From assembly GCF_018732085.1 (NCBI RefSeq), contig NZ_CP076103.1, positions 2,542,001 through 2,606,000 on the forward strand: 64,000 nt of DNA. The letters run 5' to 3'. Below, piece after piece: positions 8,326 through 17,416 of this stretch. The translations under genes and the position numbers were made by a program. The notes below the pieces were generated by a model. That model searched no databases. It had not been told where the DNA came from and saw only the letters and a program-made list of their open reading frames with translations. The first letter of the stretch is position 1. Each line of letters begins with the position of its first letter. This DNA comes from Lysobacter capsici. Its GTDB lineage: Bacteria > Pseudomonadota > Gammaproteobacteria > Xanthomonadales > Xanthomonadaceae.

Positions 8326-9477
8326 ATGCGTCAACTCACCAACAACCGCAAGGGCGGTCCGGCAGTGCGCGGCACGGTGGCTATCGCCGCCCTGGCCCTG
8401 GCCTGCCTCATGGGACTGTCGGCCTGCAAGGGCGGAGCGGGCGCCGCCGAGGCGCAGGCCAAGGAGGCCAAGGACAAGGCGTCGGAAGCGGTGCCGGTCG
8501 AGGTCGCCGCGGCCAGCCGCCGCGCGATCGCCGCCAGTTATACCGGTACCGCACCGCTGGAAGCGCGTGCCGAATCGCAGGTGGTCGCCAAGACCTCCGG
8601 CGTCGCCCTCGACGTGATGGTCGAGGAAGGCCAGTTCGTCAAGGCCGGGCAGGTGCTGGTGCGGCTGGACTCGGCCCGCGCCGAGCAGCAGGCCGCGCAG
8701 ACCAACGCGACCATGCGCAAGCTCGAGGCCAACTACGCGCGCGCCCGGCAGATGGCCGAGCAGCGCCTGCTCAGCGCCAACGACGCCGACCAGTTGCGTT
8801 ACGACCTGGAAAGCGCGCGCGCGGCCAACCGCATGGCGAGCCTGGAACTGTCCTACGCCAAGGTCGAAGCGCCGATTTCCGGCGTGGTCGCCTCGCGTTC
8901 GATCAAGACCGGCAACTTCGTCCAGATCAATTCGCCGATCATCCGCATCGTCGACACCTCCAAGCTGGAGGCCACCCTCAACGTGCCCGAGCGCGAGCTG
9001 GCGACTTTGAAGGCCGGCCTGCCGGTGCAGATGCTGGTCGACGCGATGCCCGGCAAGAGCTTCACCGGCAAGGTCGACCGGGTCGCCCCGGTGGTCGATT
9101 CGGGCAGCGGCACCTTCCGGGTGATCTGCAGCTTCGAAGGCGCCGGGGTGTTGCAGCCGGGCATGTTCGGCCGCCTGCGCATCGACTACGACAACCGCGC
9201 CGATGCGCTGGTGGTGCCGCGCGCGGCGCTGCTCGACGACGAAGGCGATCCGGCGGTGTTCGTGGTGCGCGGCAAGAAGGTCGCGCGCGTCGCGGTCAAG
9301 CTGGGCTACCTCGACGGCGCCTGGGCCGAGGTCCGCGACGGCATCAAGCTCGGCGACCAGGTCGTGGTGGCCGGCAAGACCGCGCTGCGCGAAGGCACCG
9401 AAGTGTTGCCGATCAACGCCGCCAAGCCCAAGGAAGTGGCCGCGAGCGCGAACGCGACCGCTCCGCTGAAGCAGTAA
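8326..9477 (+). CDS. RND efflux periplasmic adaptor (membrane fusion) lipoprotein
   Basis: Bridges the inner-membrane RND pump to an outer-membrane channel. The 383-residue protein has a lipobox (GLSAC, about residue 32), a first biotinyl-lipoyl half (about 75-100), a short alpha-helical hairpin (about 100-150), the second lipoyl half (KVEAPISGVVASRSIKTGNFV), a beta-barrel domain (EATLNVPERELATLKAG) and a membrane-proximal domain. The ATG at 8326 has GGGG at a suitable distance; an upstream TTG in frame is less likely. It is followed after 75 bp by two different RND permeases. The short hairpin resembles MexH/VexE-type adaptors more than AcrA. Substrate unknown. Confidence 0.9.
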   Translation: MRQLTNNRKGGPAVRGTVAIAALALACLMGLSACKGGAGAAEAQAKEAKDKASEAVPVEVAAASRRAIAASYTGTAPLEARAESQVVAKTSGVALDVMVEEGQFVKAGQVLVRLDSARAEQQAAQTNATMRKLEANYARARQMAEQRLLSANDADQLRYDLESARAANRMASLELSYAKVEAPISGVVASRSIKTGNFVQINSPIIRIVDTSKLEATLNVPERELATLKAGLPVQMLVDAMPGKSFTGKVDRVAPVVDSGSGTFRVICSFEGAGVLQPGMFGRLRIDYDNRADALVVPRAALLDDEGDPAVFVVRGKKVARVAVKLGYLDGAWAEVRDGIKLGDQVVVAGKTALREGTEVLPINAAKPKEVAASANATAPLKQ

Positions 9478-9552
9478 ACCGGCGATCACGCCCCCGACGC
9501 GGCCGCACACGGCCGCGTCCTTCGCACTACTTATTGAACGTGGGGACTGACT

Positions 9553-12500
9553 GTGGCTCAGCTTCCGGACGCGACGTCCTTTAACCTGGTGGAGTTTTCC
9601 ACCCGTCGCCGCGTGACCGTGGCGATGGTGACGATCACCTTCCTGTTGTTCGGCCTGATCGCGCTGAACAGCCTGAAGGTCAATCTATTGCCCGATTTGA
9701 GTTATCCGACCCTGACCGTGCGTACCGAGTACGCCGGCGCGGCGCCGACCGAGATCGAGACCTTGATCTCCGAACCGCTGGAAGAAGCGGTCGGCGTGGT
9801 CAAGGGCCTGCGCAAACTCAAGTCGGTGTCGCGCACCGGCCAGAGCGACGTGGTGCTCGAGTTCGCCTGGGGCACCGACATGGACCAGGCCAGCCTGGAG
9901 GTGCGCGACAAGATGGAGATCGTGCAGCTGCCGCTGGAGGCCAAGAAGCCCGTGCTGCTGCGCTTCAATCCCTCGACCGAGCCGATCCTGCGCATCGCGC
10001 TGTCGACCAAGGGCGGCGACAAGGCCAGCGACAGCGAGGCGATCCGCCAGCTGACCGCGCTGCGCCGCTACGCCGACGACGATCTGAAGAAGAAACTCGA
10101 ACCGGTCGAAGGCGTCGCCGCGGTCAAGGTCGGCGGCGGCCTGGAGGACGAAATCCAGGTCGACATCGACCAGCAGAAGCTCTCGCAGCTCAACCTGCCG
10201 ATCGACACCGTGATCCAGCGGCTCAAGGCCGAGAACATCAACGTCTCCGGCGGTCGCCTGGAAGAAGGCGCGCAGCGCTATCTGGTGCGCACGGTCAACG
10301 AATTTTCCAGCGTGGCGGAAATCCGAGAGATGCTGGTCACCGCGCAGAAGGCCGGCGGCAACGCCGCGGCCGATGCGGCGGCGGAAATGGCGCGGGTCGC
10401 CGCGGCCTCGGGTTCGGCCGACGCGATGGCCGCCGCGGCCTCGGTGCAGAGCGCGAACACCGGCGAGCAGACCACGCCGGCCGGCGGCAAGCCGGTGCGC
10501 TTGAAGGACATCGCCGAAATCCGCCAGGGCTTCAAGGAACGCGAAGCGATCATCCGCCTGGCCGGCACCGAAGCGGTCGAGCTGGCGATCTACAAGGAAG
10601 GCGACGCCAACACCGTCGCCACCGCCGACGCGATCCAGGCGCGGCTGGATCAGATCAAGTCGCAGATCCCGCCGGACGTGGAACTGACCACGATCGACGA
10701 TCAATCGCAGTTCATCCGCCACGCCATCAGCGACGTCAAGAAGGACGCGGTGATCGGCGGCCTGCTGGCGATCCTGATCATCTTCCTGTTCCTGCGCGAC
10801 GGCTGGAGCACGTTCGTGATCGGCCTGTCGCTGCCGGTGTCGATCATCGCCACGTTCTTCTTCATGGACCGCCTGGGGCTTAGCCTCAACGTGATGTCGC
10901 TCGGCGGCCTGGCGCTGGCCACCGGCCTGGTGGTGGACGACTCGATCGTGGTGCTCGAATCGATCGCCAAGGCGCGCGAACGCGGGCTCGGCATTCTCGA
11001 CGCCGCGGTCACCGGCACCCGCGAGGTGAGCATGGCGGTGGTCGCCTCGACCCTGACCACCATCGCGGTGTTCCTGCCGCTGGTGTTCGTCGAAGGCATC
11101 GCCGGCCAGTTGTTCCGCGACCAGGCGCTGACCGTGGCGCTGGCGATCGGTATTTCGCTGATCGTGTCGATGACCCTGATCCCGATGCTCAGCGCGCTCA
11201 AGGGCCGCCCGGCGCTCGGTTTCGAGGAAGAAGCGCCGCATCCGCAATGGCACCCGGACTCCAAGCTCGCCAAGCCGGTCGCGGCGGTCGGTCGCGGCGT
11301 CGGCGCCGGCGCGCGCGGCGGATTCTTCGGCCTGGCCTGGCTGGTGGTGCGGATCTGGCGCGGCCTGGGCAAGGTGGTCGGCCCGGTCATGGGCAAGGCC
11401 AGCGATCTGGCGATGGCGCCGTATGCGAGCGCCGAACGCGGCTATCTGAAACTGCTGCCGGCGGCGATGCGTCGCCGTTGGCTGGTGCTCGGCGCGGCCA
11501 CGGTGGCATTCGCGCTGACCTTGGCGGCGGTGCCGCTGCTCGGCGCCGACCTGATCCCGCAGCTGGCGCAGGATCGCTTCGACATGACGGTCAAGCTGCC
11601 GCCGGGCACGCCGCTGCGCGAAACCGACAAGCTGGTGCGCGAGATCCAGGAAAAGCACGCCAAGGACCCGGGCATCCATGCCTGGTTCGGCGTGAGCGGC
11701 AGCGGCACGCGGCTGGATGCGAATCCGACCGAGAGCGGCGAGAACATCGGCAAGATCACCGTGGTGATGGCCGACGGCGGCAGCAAGGAAGTCGAGGCGG
11801 CCGAAACCGAAAAACTGCGCCAGACCATGCAGGCGCATCCCGGCGCCCAGGTCGACTTCGCCCGTCCGCAGCTTTTCAGCTTCTCCACGCCGCTGGAAAT
11901 CGAGCTGCGCGGGCAGGACCTGGAAACCATCCAGCGCGCCGGCCAGAAGATGGCGGCGATGCTGCGCGCCAATCCGCATTTCGCCGACGTCAAATCCACC
12001 GTGGAGCAGGGCTTCCCCGAGATCCAGATCCGCTTCGACCAGGACCGCGCCGGCGCGCTCGGCCTGGCCACGCGCGACATCGCCGATATCGTGGTCAAGA
12101 AGGTGCGCGGCGACGTCGCCACCCGCTACAGCTTCCGCGATCGCAAGATCGACGTGCTGGTGCGCGCGCGCGAATCCGATCGCGCCTCGATCGAGAACAT
12201 CCGCCGCCTGATCGTCAATCCCAACAGCAGCCGTCCGGTGACGCTGGAGTCGGTGGCCGACGTGGTCGCCACCAGCGGCCCCAGCGAAATCCACCGCGCC
12301 GATCAGGTGCGCGTGGCGATCGTGTCGTCGAACCTGCGCGACATCGACCTGGGCGGCGCGGTCGCCGAAGTCGAGAAGATGGTGCACGAGCAGCCGTTGA
12401 ACCCCGAGGTGCGCATGCACATCGGCGGCCAGGGCGAGGAGTTGCAGCAGTCGATCAATTCGCTGTTGTTCGCATTTGGTCTGGCGATCTTCCTCGTTTA

Positions 12501-13047
12501 CTTGGTGATGGCTTCGCAGTTCGAATCGCTGCTGCATCCGTTCGTGATCCTGTTCACCATCCCGCTGGCCCTGGTCGGCGCGGTGCTGGCGCTGTTGCTG
12601 ACCCGTTCGGCGGTGTCGGTGGTGGTGTTCATCGGCCTGATCCTGCTGGTCGGCCTGGTGGTCAAGAACGCGATCATCCTGATCGACAAGGTCAACCAGT
12701 TGCGCGAGGAAGGCGTGCCCAAGCAGCAGGCGTTGATCGAAGGCGCGCGTTCGCGCCTGCGTCCGATCATCATGACCACGCTGTGTACGCTGTTCGGCTT
12801 CCTGCCGCTCGCGGTCGCGGTGGGCGAGGGCGCGGAAGTGCGTTCGCCGATGGCGATCACGGTGATCGGCGGCCTGCTGGTGTCGACCCTGCTGACCCTG
12901 GTGGTGATCCCGGTGGTGTACGACCTGCTCGATCGCCGCGGCGACGAGTACTACCGCAACCGCACCCGCAAGGTGCGTCGCGATGCCGCGGTCGCGGCCG
13001 AGCACATCCGCCACGACAACGATCCGCTGACCGGCGAGGCCCACTGA
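9553..13047 (+). CDS. RND efflux permease, first subunit (enlarged)
   Basis: Proton-driven drug or metabolite exporter of the HAE1/AcrB type. At 1164 residues it is about 110 longer than usual. The first membrane helix is at about residues 20-40. The periplasmic porter domain carries an Ala-rich insertion at about 265-315. Helices 2-6 follow (GGLLAILIIFLFLRDG, GLALATGLVVDDSIVVLES with the proton-relay Asp pair). A second insertion at about 555-640 contains a hydrophobic patch. The second half then repeats the fold, ending with the GLILLVGLVVKNAIILIDK helix. Start is GTG at 9553 with GGGGA upstream; no nearby ATG fits. Translationally close to the second permease (1-bp gap). Confidence 0.92.
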   Translation: MAQLPDATSFNLVEFSTRRRVTVAMVTITFLLFGLIALNSLKVNLLPDLSYPTLTVRTEYAGAAPTEIETLISEPLEEAVGVVKGLRKLKSVSRTGQSDVVLEFAWGTDMDQASLEVRDKMEIVQLPLEAKKPVLLRFNPSTEPILRIALSTKGGDKASDSEAIRQLTALRRYADDDLKKKLEPVEGVAAVKVGGGLEDEIQVDIDQQKLSQLNLPIDTVIQRLKAENINVSGGRLEEGAQRYLVRTVNEFSSVAEIREMLVTAQKAGGNAAADAAAEMARVAAASGSADAMAAAASVQSANTGEQTTPAGGKPVRLKDIAEIRQGFKEREAIIRLAGTEAVELAIYKEGDANTVATADAIQARLDQIKSQIPPDVELTTIDDQSQFIRHAISDVKKDAVIGGLLAILIIFLFLRDGWSTFVIGLSLPVSIIATFFFMDRLGLSLNVMSLGGLALATGLVVDDSIVVLESIAKARERGLGILDAAVTGTREVSMAVVASTLTTIAVFLPLVFVEGIAGQLFRDQALTVALAIGISLIVSMTLIPMLSALKGRPALGFEEEAPHPQWHPDSKLAKPVAAVGRGVGAGARGGFFGLAWLVVRIWRGLGKVVGPVMGKASDLAMAPYASAERGYLKLLPAAMRRRWLVLGAATVAFALTLAAVPLLGADLIPQLAQDRFDMTVKLPPGTPLRETDKLVREIQEKHAKDPGIHAWFGVSGSGTRLDANPTESGENIGKITVVMADGGSKEVEAAETEKLRQTMQAHPGAQVDFARPQLFSFSTPLEIELRGQDLETIQRAGQKMAAMLRANPHFADVKSTVEQGFPEIQIRFDQDRAGALGLATRDIADIVVKKVRGDVATRYSFRDRKIDVLVRARESDRASIENIRRLIVNPNSSRPVTLESVADVVATSGPSEIHRADQVRVAIVSSNLRDIDLGGAVAEVEKMVHEQPLNPEVRMHIGGQGEELQQSINSLLFAFGLAIFLVYLVMASQFESLLHPFVILFTIPLALVGAVLALLLTRSAVSVVVFIGLILLVGLVVKNAIILIDKVNQLREEGVPKQQALIEGARSRLRPIIMTTLCTLFGFLPLAVAVGEGAEVRSPMAITVIGGLLVSTLLTLVVIPVVYDLLDRRGDEYYRNRTRKVRRDAAVAAEHIRHDNDPLTGEAH

Positions 13048-13048
13048 G

Positions 13049-16000
13049 ATGAGCGTCGCCGAGATCAGCATCAAGCGGCCGATCACGACCATCATGCTGT
13101 TCGTGTCGATGTTCGTGATCGGTTTGATCGCGGCGGTGCGGCTGCCGCTGGAATCGCTGCCCGACATCACCGCGCCGTTCCTGTTCATTTCGCTGCCGTA
13201 CGACGGCTCCACGCCGGAGGAAGTCGAGCGCACCATCCTGCGTCCGTCCGAGGAAGCGCTGGCGACGATGACCGGGATCAAGAGCATGCGCGGCAACGCG
13301 ACCGCGACCGGCGCGTCGGTGTTCCTGGAGTTCAAGGACTGGGACCGCGACATCTCGATCGCCGCGTCCGATGCGCGCGAGCGCATCGACGCGATCATGG
13401 ACGACATGCCCGAGGGCTTTCAGCGCTACTTCGTGTTCAAGTGGTCCAGTTCCGATGAAGCGGTGTTGCAGGTGCGGCTGGCCGGCGACATGGACCTCAG
13501 CCGCGAATACGACCTGATCGATCGCGAATTCAAGCGCCGCCTGGAACGCATTCCCGGCGTGGCCAAGGTCGAGATCGGCGGCGCCGCGCCGAACGAGGTC
13601 GAGATCGCGATCCTGCCAGATCGCATGCTCGCCCACGGGGTCGAACTCAATACCCTGACCAAGAGCCTGCAGGCGCTGAATTTCTCGATTTCCGCCGGTG
13701 AAATCGAGGACGGCGGACGCCGCCTGCGAGTGCAGCCGGCCGGCCAGGTCACCGACCTGGAGCAGTTCCGCAATCTGGTCATCAACACCAGCGGCCTGAA
13801 GCTGCGCGACATCGCCGACGTGCGCCTGAAGCAGGCGCGCCTGAACACCGGACGGCGTCTGGACGGCCGGCCGGCGATCGGTCTGGACATCTTCAAGGAA
13901 CGCAACGCGAACCTGGTGGAAGTCTCGCGCCTGGCCCTGGCTGAGGTCGAGGCGATCCGCGCCCAGCCGTCCTTGCGCAACATCGAAATCAAGGTGGTGC
14001 AGAACCAGGGCAAGGACGTGACCAGCTCGCTGCTCGAACTCGGCGAGGCCGGCGCGATCGGCCTGCTGCTGTCGATCGCGGTGCTGTTCTTCTTCCTGCG
14101 CCACTGGCCGTCGACGCTGATGGTGACCCTGGCGATCCCGATCTGTTTCGTGATGACCCTGGGCTTCATGCACTTCATCGGCGTGACCCTCAACGTGCTG
14201 TCGCTGATGGGCCTGCTGCTCGCGGTCGGCATGCTGGTCGACAACGCGGTGGTGGTGGTCGAGAGCATCTATCAGGAACGCGAGAAGATGCCCGACCAGC
14301 CGCAGCTGGCATCGATCATCGGCACCCGCCACGTCGCCATCGCGCTGTCGGCCGGCACCTTGTGCCACTGCATCGTGTTCCTGCCCAACCTGATCGGCGA
14401 AACCAACGACATCAGCATCTTCATGTCGCAGATCGCGATCACCATCTCGGTGTCGCTGCTGGCCTCGTGGCTGGTCGCGGTCAGCCTGATCCCGATGATT
14501 TCCGCGCGCCTGAAGACACCGCCGGCGGTCAACACCACCACCGGCCTGATCCCGCGGCTGCAGCGCGCCTACGCGCGTTTCCTGCGCTGGACCCTGGAGC
14601 ATCGCGGCCTGAGCGTGCTCGGCATCGTCCTGGTGGTGGCGCTGAGCCTGGTGCCGATGACCCAGACCAAGTTCGACATGTTCGGCAACGAGGGCGGCAA
14701 GGAAGCGTCGATCGATTACCAGTGGAAGGGCAACTACACCCGCGACCAGATGTCGGTGGAGATCCTCAAGGTCGAGCAGTTCCTGGAAGCGCGGCGCAAG
14801 GAGTACCACATCAAGCAGATCTACTCGTTCTTCAGCGAGCAGGGCGGCGGCGGTGCCGGCACCCGGCTGCAGTTCAAGGAAGACGAGGTCAAGAACACCA
14901 AGGCCCTGGTCGACACGATCAGCAAGGCGCTGCCGAAATCGGCCAAGGCCGATATCACCATGGGCCAGAACAACGGTGGCGGTGGCGGCGGCGGTGGTGG
15001 CGGCCAGGGCGGCCAGAGCGTGCAGGTGCAGCTGATCGGCGATTCCACCGAGACCCTGGCCGAGCTCGGCCGCGACATCGTGCCGATGCTGTCGCGGCGG
15101 GCCGAACTGCGCGACGTGCGGGTGGATTCGGGCGACCGCAACACCGAGCTCAACGTGCGCGTCGACCGCGAACGCGCGGCGGCGTTCGGCTTCAGCGTCG
15201 AGGAAGTCTCGCGCTTCGTCGGCCTGGCGCTGCGCGGCGCGCAGTTGCGCGACTTCAAGCGCGGCGAAACCGAAGTGCCGGTGTGGGCGCGGTTCGCCGG
15301 CGCGGAGAGCTACAGCATCGAGAACCTGTCGGAGTTCACCGTGCGCGCCGCCGACGGCCGCAGCGTGCCGCTGCTGGCCATGGTCAACGTCGACGTGCGC
15401 CCGACCGCGAGCCAGATCAACCGCAACAATCGCCAGACCACGCTGACCATCCTGGCCAACCTCGGCGCGAAGGTCACCACGCCCGACGCGCGCAAGGCGA
15501 TGGAGGAAACACTCAAGAAGGTCTCGTTCCCGGCCGGTTACAGCTACAGCTTCGACGGCAGCTCGTTCGAACGCGACGACGACGCCGGCAAGCAGATGAT
15601 GATCAACCTGGTGCTGGCGCTGGTGATGATCTACGTGGTGATGGCGGCGGTGTTCGAATCGTTGCTGTTCCCGGCGGCGATCATGAGCTGCGTGGTGTTC
15701 TCGATCTTCGGCGTGTTCTGGCTGTTCTGGCTGACCGGCAGCTCGTTCACCGTGATGGCCTTCATCGGCATCCTGGTGCTGATGGGCGTGGTGGTGAACA
15801 ACGGCATCGTCATGGTCGAGCACATCAACAACCTGCGACGGCGCGGCTTGTCGCGCACCGAGGCGCTGGTCGAAGGCAGCCGCGAGCGGTTGCGGCCGAT
15901 CATGATGACCATGGGCACGGCGATCCTGGCGATGATCCCGATTTCGCTCAGCGACACCGTGGTGCTCGGCGGCCTGGCGTACTCGCCGATGGCGCGCGCG

Positions 16001-16195
16001 GTGGCCGGCGGCCTGGCGTTCTCGACCGTGGTCAGCCTGCTGTTCCTGCCGACCATCTACGCGATTCTCGACGACCTGCGTTCGGCCACCGGGCGGTTGG
16101 TGTTGCGGGCGCGGGGCAAGACCGCGCCGGGCACTGCGAACGCGTCGGGCGATGCTTCGGCCGGCGATGAGCCTGCGGCACCCGCGCACGCCTGA
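13049..16195 (+). CDS. RND efflux permease, second subunit
   Basis: A second HAE1-type RND permease of 1048 residues, different in sequence from the first, giving a two-permease layout like MdtBC that probably works as a mixed trimer with the adaptor at 8326. Conserved features are the N-terminal ISIKRPITTIMLF helix, the GLLLAVGMLVDNAVVVVES helix with the relay Asp, and the late GILVLMGVVVNNGIVMVEHINNLR helix, the last two trimmed here to their cores. An unusual run of ten glycines flanked by Asn and Gln lies at about residues 643-655 in a periplasmic loop. No outer-membrane factor gene follows, so the system must borrow a TolC-like channel. Confidence 0.92.
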   Translation: MSVAEISIKRPITTIMLFVSMFVIGLIAAVRLPLESLPDITAPFLFISLPYDGSTPEEVERTILRPSEEALATMTGIKSMRGNATATGASVFLEFKDWDRDISIAASDARERIDAIMDDMPEGFQRYFVFKWSSSDEAVLQVRLAGDMDLSREYDLIDREFKRRLERIPGVAKVEIGGAAPNEVEIAILPDRMLAHGVELNTLTKSLQALNFSISAGEIEDGGRRLRVQPAGQVTDLEQFRNLVINTSGLKLRDIADVRLKQARLNTGRRLDGRPAIGLDIFKERNANLVEVSRLALAEVEAIRAQPSLRNIEIKVVQNQGKDVTSSLLELGEAGAIGLLLSIAVLFFFLRHWPSTLMVTLAIPICFVMTLGFMHFIGVTLNVLSLMGLLLAVGMLVDNAVVVVESIYQEREKMPDQPQLASIIGTRHVAIALSAGTLCHCIVFLPNLIGETNDISIFMSQIAITISVSLLASWLVAVSLIPMISARLKTPPAVNTTTGLIPRLQRAYARFLRWTLEHRGLSVLGIVLVVALSLVPMTQTKFDMFGNEGGKEASIDYQWKGNYTRDQMSVEILKVEQFLEARRKEYHIKQIYSFFSEQGGGGAGTRLQFKEDEVKNTKALVDTISKALPKSAKADITMGQNNGGGGGGGGGGQGGQSVQVQLIGDSTETLAELGRDIVPMLSRRAELRDVRVDSGDRNTELNVRVDRERAAAFGFSVEEVSRFVGLALRGAQLRDFKRGETEVPVWARFAGAESYSIENLSEFTVRAADGRSVPLLAMVNVDVRPTASQINRNNRQTTLTILANLGAKVTTPDARKAMEETLKKVSFPAGYSYSFDGSSFERDDDAGKQMMINLVLALVMIYVVMAAVFESLLFPAAIMSCVVFSIFGVFWLFWLTGSSFTVMAFIGILVLMGVVVNNGIVMVEHINNLRRRGLSRTEALVEGSRERLRPIMMTMGTAILAMIPISLSDTVVLGGLAYSPMARAVAGGLAFSTVVSLLFLPTIYAILDDLRSATGRLVLRARGKTAPGTANASGDASAGDEPAAPAHA

Positions 16196-16357
16196 TCGGC
16201 GTGCGTTGGGTGTGGGGCTGTGCGTCGCGGACTCACACGGTACCCAACGATCGTTTCCCAGCCGCCTTGCGCAACCCTCCTACCGCTTCCCCCTTTGAAA
16301 AAGGGGGGCTAGGGGGGATTTGCTTTTACCCGCAAGCGCCGGGCGAACGTTCAAGCA

Positions 16358-16365
16358 AAAGCAAA
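16358..16365. repeat. Left 8-bp target-site duplication of the IS
   Basis: AAAGCAAA directly precedes the left inverted repeat and is repeated exactly at 17075-17082 after the right inverted repeat. Eight base pairs is the size expected for IS1595-family insertion. Confidence 0.9.
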
Positions 16366-17074
16366 GGGGCTGTCCTAGATAAGAATTCGATCTAGGATGA
16401 GAAATGGCGATAAGTCGCTGTCGGATAAGGAAAAAAGACCAACTCAGGCTGGTCGAGCTGTTCGTGGCCCAAGCGACCGCCCGTACCGCGGCCGATCTGG
16501 TGGGAATTCATCGCAACTCCGCGGCGCTGTACTTCCACAAGCTGCGCCAATGCATGGCCGCTCAGATGGCCGAAGTCGAGCCGGAAATGGCGGTCTTCGA
16601 GTGCGACGAGAGTTACTTCGGCGGAGCGCGTAAAGGCAAGCGAGGACGAGGCGCCGCGGGCAAGGTCTGCGTGTTCGGCATCCTCAAGCGCGACGGCAAG
16701 GTGTATGCCTTGCCGATTGCCGACACCCGCAGCCAGACCTTGCTGACGGCCTTAAAAACCCGGGTTTTGGCCCATTCGGTGGTCTACACCGATCACCTGG
16801 CCAGCTACAACATACTGGATGTGTCGGGCTTCAAGCATCGCCGGGTGAATCACCGACATGAGTTCGTGACCCGTCGTGGGAACCACATCAATGGCATCGA
16901 GAACTTCTGGAATCAGTCCAAGCGGATCTTGCGTAAGTACAACGGCATTCCGCGCAAGAATTTCTTCTTGTTCCTGAAAGAGTGCGAGTTCCGTTTCAAC
17001 TATGGGACGCCCCGTCAGCAGCTCAACACGCTGCGGGACTGGGTTGGGCTATAACCCTTATCTAGGACAGCCCC
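16366..17074 (+). mobile_element. IS1595-family (IS1016-like) insertion sequence, complete
   Basis: A complete 709-bp insertion sequence. Perfect 18-bp terminal inverted repeats GGGGCTGTCCTAGATAAG (16366-16383) and its complement (17057-17074) flank a single transposase gene, and an 8-bp direct duplication AAAGCAAA surrounds the whole. Size, ends and transposase type fit the IS1016 subgroup of IS1595. The perfect repeats, perfect duplication and intact gene point to a recent and probably still functional insertion. Confidence 0.93.
16404..17054 (+). CDS. IS1595-family DDE transposase
   Basis: A 216-residue transposase that cuts and moves the surrounding element. The N terminus holds a helix-turn-helix-like region (about residues 12-45, ELFVAQATARTAADLVGIHR), followed by an ISXO2-type DDE nuclease domain: first acid in FECDESYFGG (about 69-78), second in VVYTDHLASYN (about 125-135), and a late HINGIENFWNQSKR stretch with N and E/H-type residues (about 168-181). 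It lacks the N-terminal zinc ribbon of the longer ISXO2 proteins, as in IS1016. The ATG at 16404 lies 20 bp inside the left inverted repeat, and the stop lies 2 bp before the right one. Confidence 0.93.
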   Translation: MAISRCRIRKKDQLRLVELFVAQATARTAADLVGIHRNSAALYFHKLRQCMAAQMAEVEPEMAVFECDESYFGGARKGKRGRGAAGKVCVFGILKRDGKVYALPIADTRSQTLLTALKTRVLAHSVVYTDHLASYNILDVSGFKHRRVNHRHEFVTRRGNHINGIENFWNQSKRILRKYNGIPRKNFFLFLKECEFRFNYGTPRQQLNTLRDWVGL

Positions 17075-17082
17075 AAAGCAAA
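17075..17082. repeat. Right 8-bp target-site duplication of the IS
   Basis: AAAGCAAA, identical to 16358-16365. The AAAGC period repeats again just after it, so the exact edge rests on the 8-bp size rule and on comparison with the uninterrupted element copy at 17417. Confidence 0.88.
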
Positions 17083-17153
17083 AGCAAACCCCCCGCGCTG
17101 CGCAGATCGGATTGAAACGAATCTTGCGCCGGGCGCCGCCCCCTTTTTCAAAG

Positions 17154-17290
17154 TGGGCCATGGTTCGCGGCGATGCACGATCGGGAAAATGGGCCATGGT
17201 TCGTGGCGATGCGCGATCGGAAAGTGGGCCATGGTTCGCGGCGATGCGCGATTGGGAAAGTGGGCATTGTTCGCGGCGATGCGCGATCGG
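17154..17290. repeat. Four tandem 30-36-bp repeats beside the palindrome element
   Basis: Units start at 17154, 17190, 17225 and 17261, each beginning TGGGCCATGGTTCG (the last one altered) and ending near GCGATCGGGAAAG. The first unit abuts the right end of element copy 1, and the first 19 bases of a unit also abut the right end of copy 2 (17561-17579). No spacers of constant length exist, so it is not a CRISPR array. The rest of 17291-17416 holds a short direct repeat (CCGCGAACCCACCTA twice, 17375-17405) and nothing else recognisable. Confidence 0.85.
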
Positions 17291-17416
17291 TGTGGATGCG
17301 TTGGCGGTTGTTGTGACGTGGCATTCGCTCGCAGGCGTTCGCTCAACGATCGTACCGACAACGATCACGCCGATCCGCGAACCCACCTATCCGCGAACCC
17401 ACCTAGCGCTTCCCCC

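Larger units (their letters stand above)
16293..17153. repeat. 144-bp nested-palindrome element, copy 1, split by an IS
   Basis: Bounded by the 15-bp terminal inverted repeats CTTTGAAAAAGGGGG (16293-16307) and CCCCCTTTTTCAAAG (17139-17153). Removing the IS at 16366-17074 and one 8-bp duplication leaves exactly 144 bp, matching the intact copy at 17417-17560 almost base for base. Inside are a second inverted pair (GGGGGATTTGCTTTT with AAAAGCAAATCCCCC) and GC-rich spacers. It has no coding capacity, so it behaves like a MITE or REP-type element. Confidence 0.8.

Noticed and set aside
9685..13407. A 1240-codon open frame on the minus strand, antisense to the first RND permease
   Set aside because: Its translation is a His/Asp/Arg/Gln-rich shadow typical of antisense frames in high-GC genes, and the plus-strand gene is a clear RND permease.
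14974..15005. The ten-glycine run as a sequencing artefact
   Set aside because: The codons vary (GGT, GGC) and the frame stays open and conserved on both sides, so a frame error is unlikely, although run length could still vary.
12857..16189. A 1110-codon minus-strand open frame across the second permease
   Set aside because: Same shadow composition (repeated HRQRQ and DHHHR strings) and it lies wholly antisense to a well-conserved transporter.
17154..17290. Possible CRISPR array
   Set aside because: Units are contiguous 30-36-bp near-identical repeats without unique spacers, and no cas genes are present.
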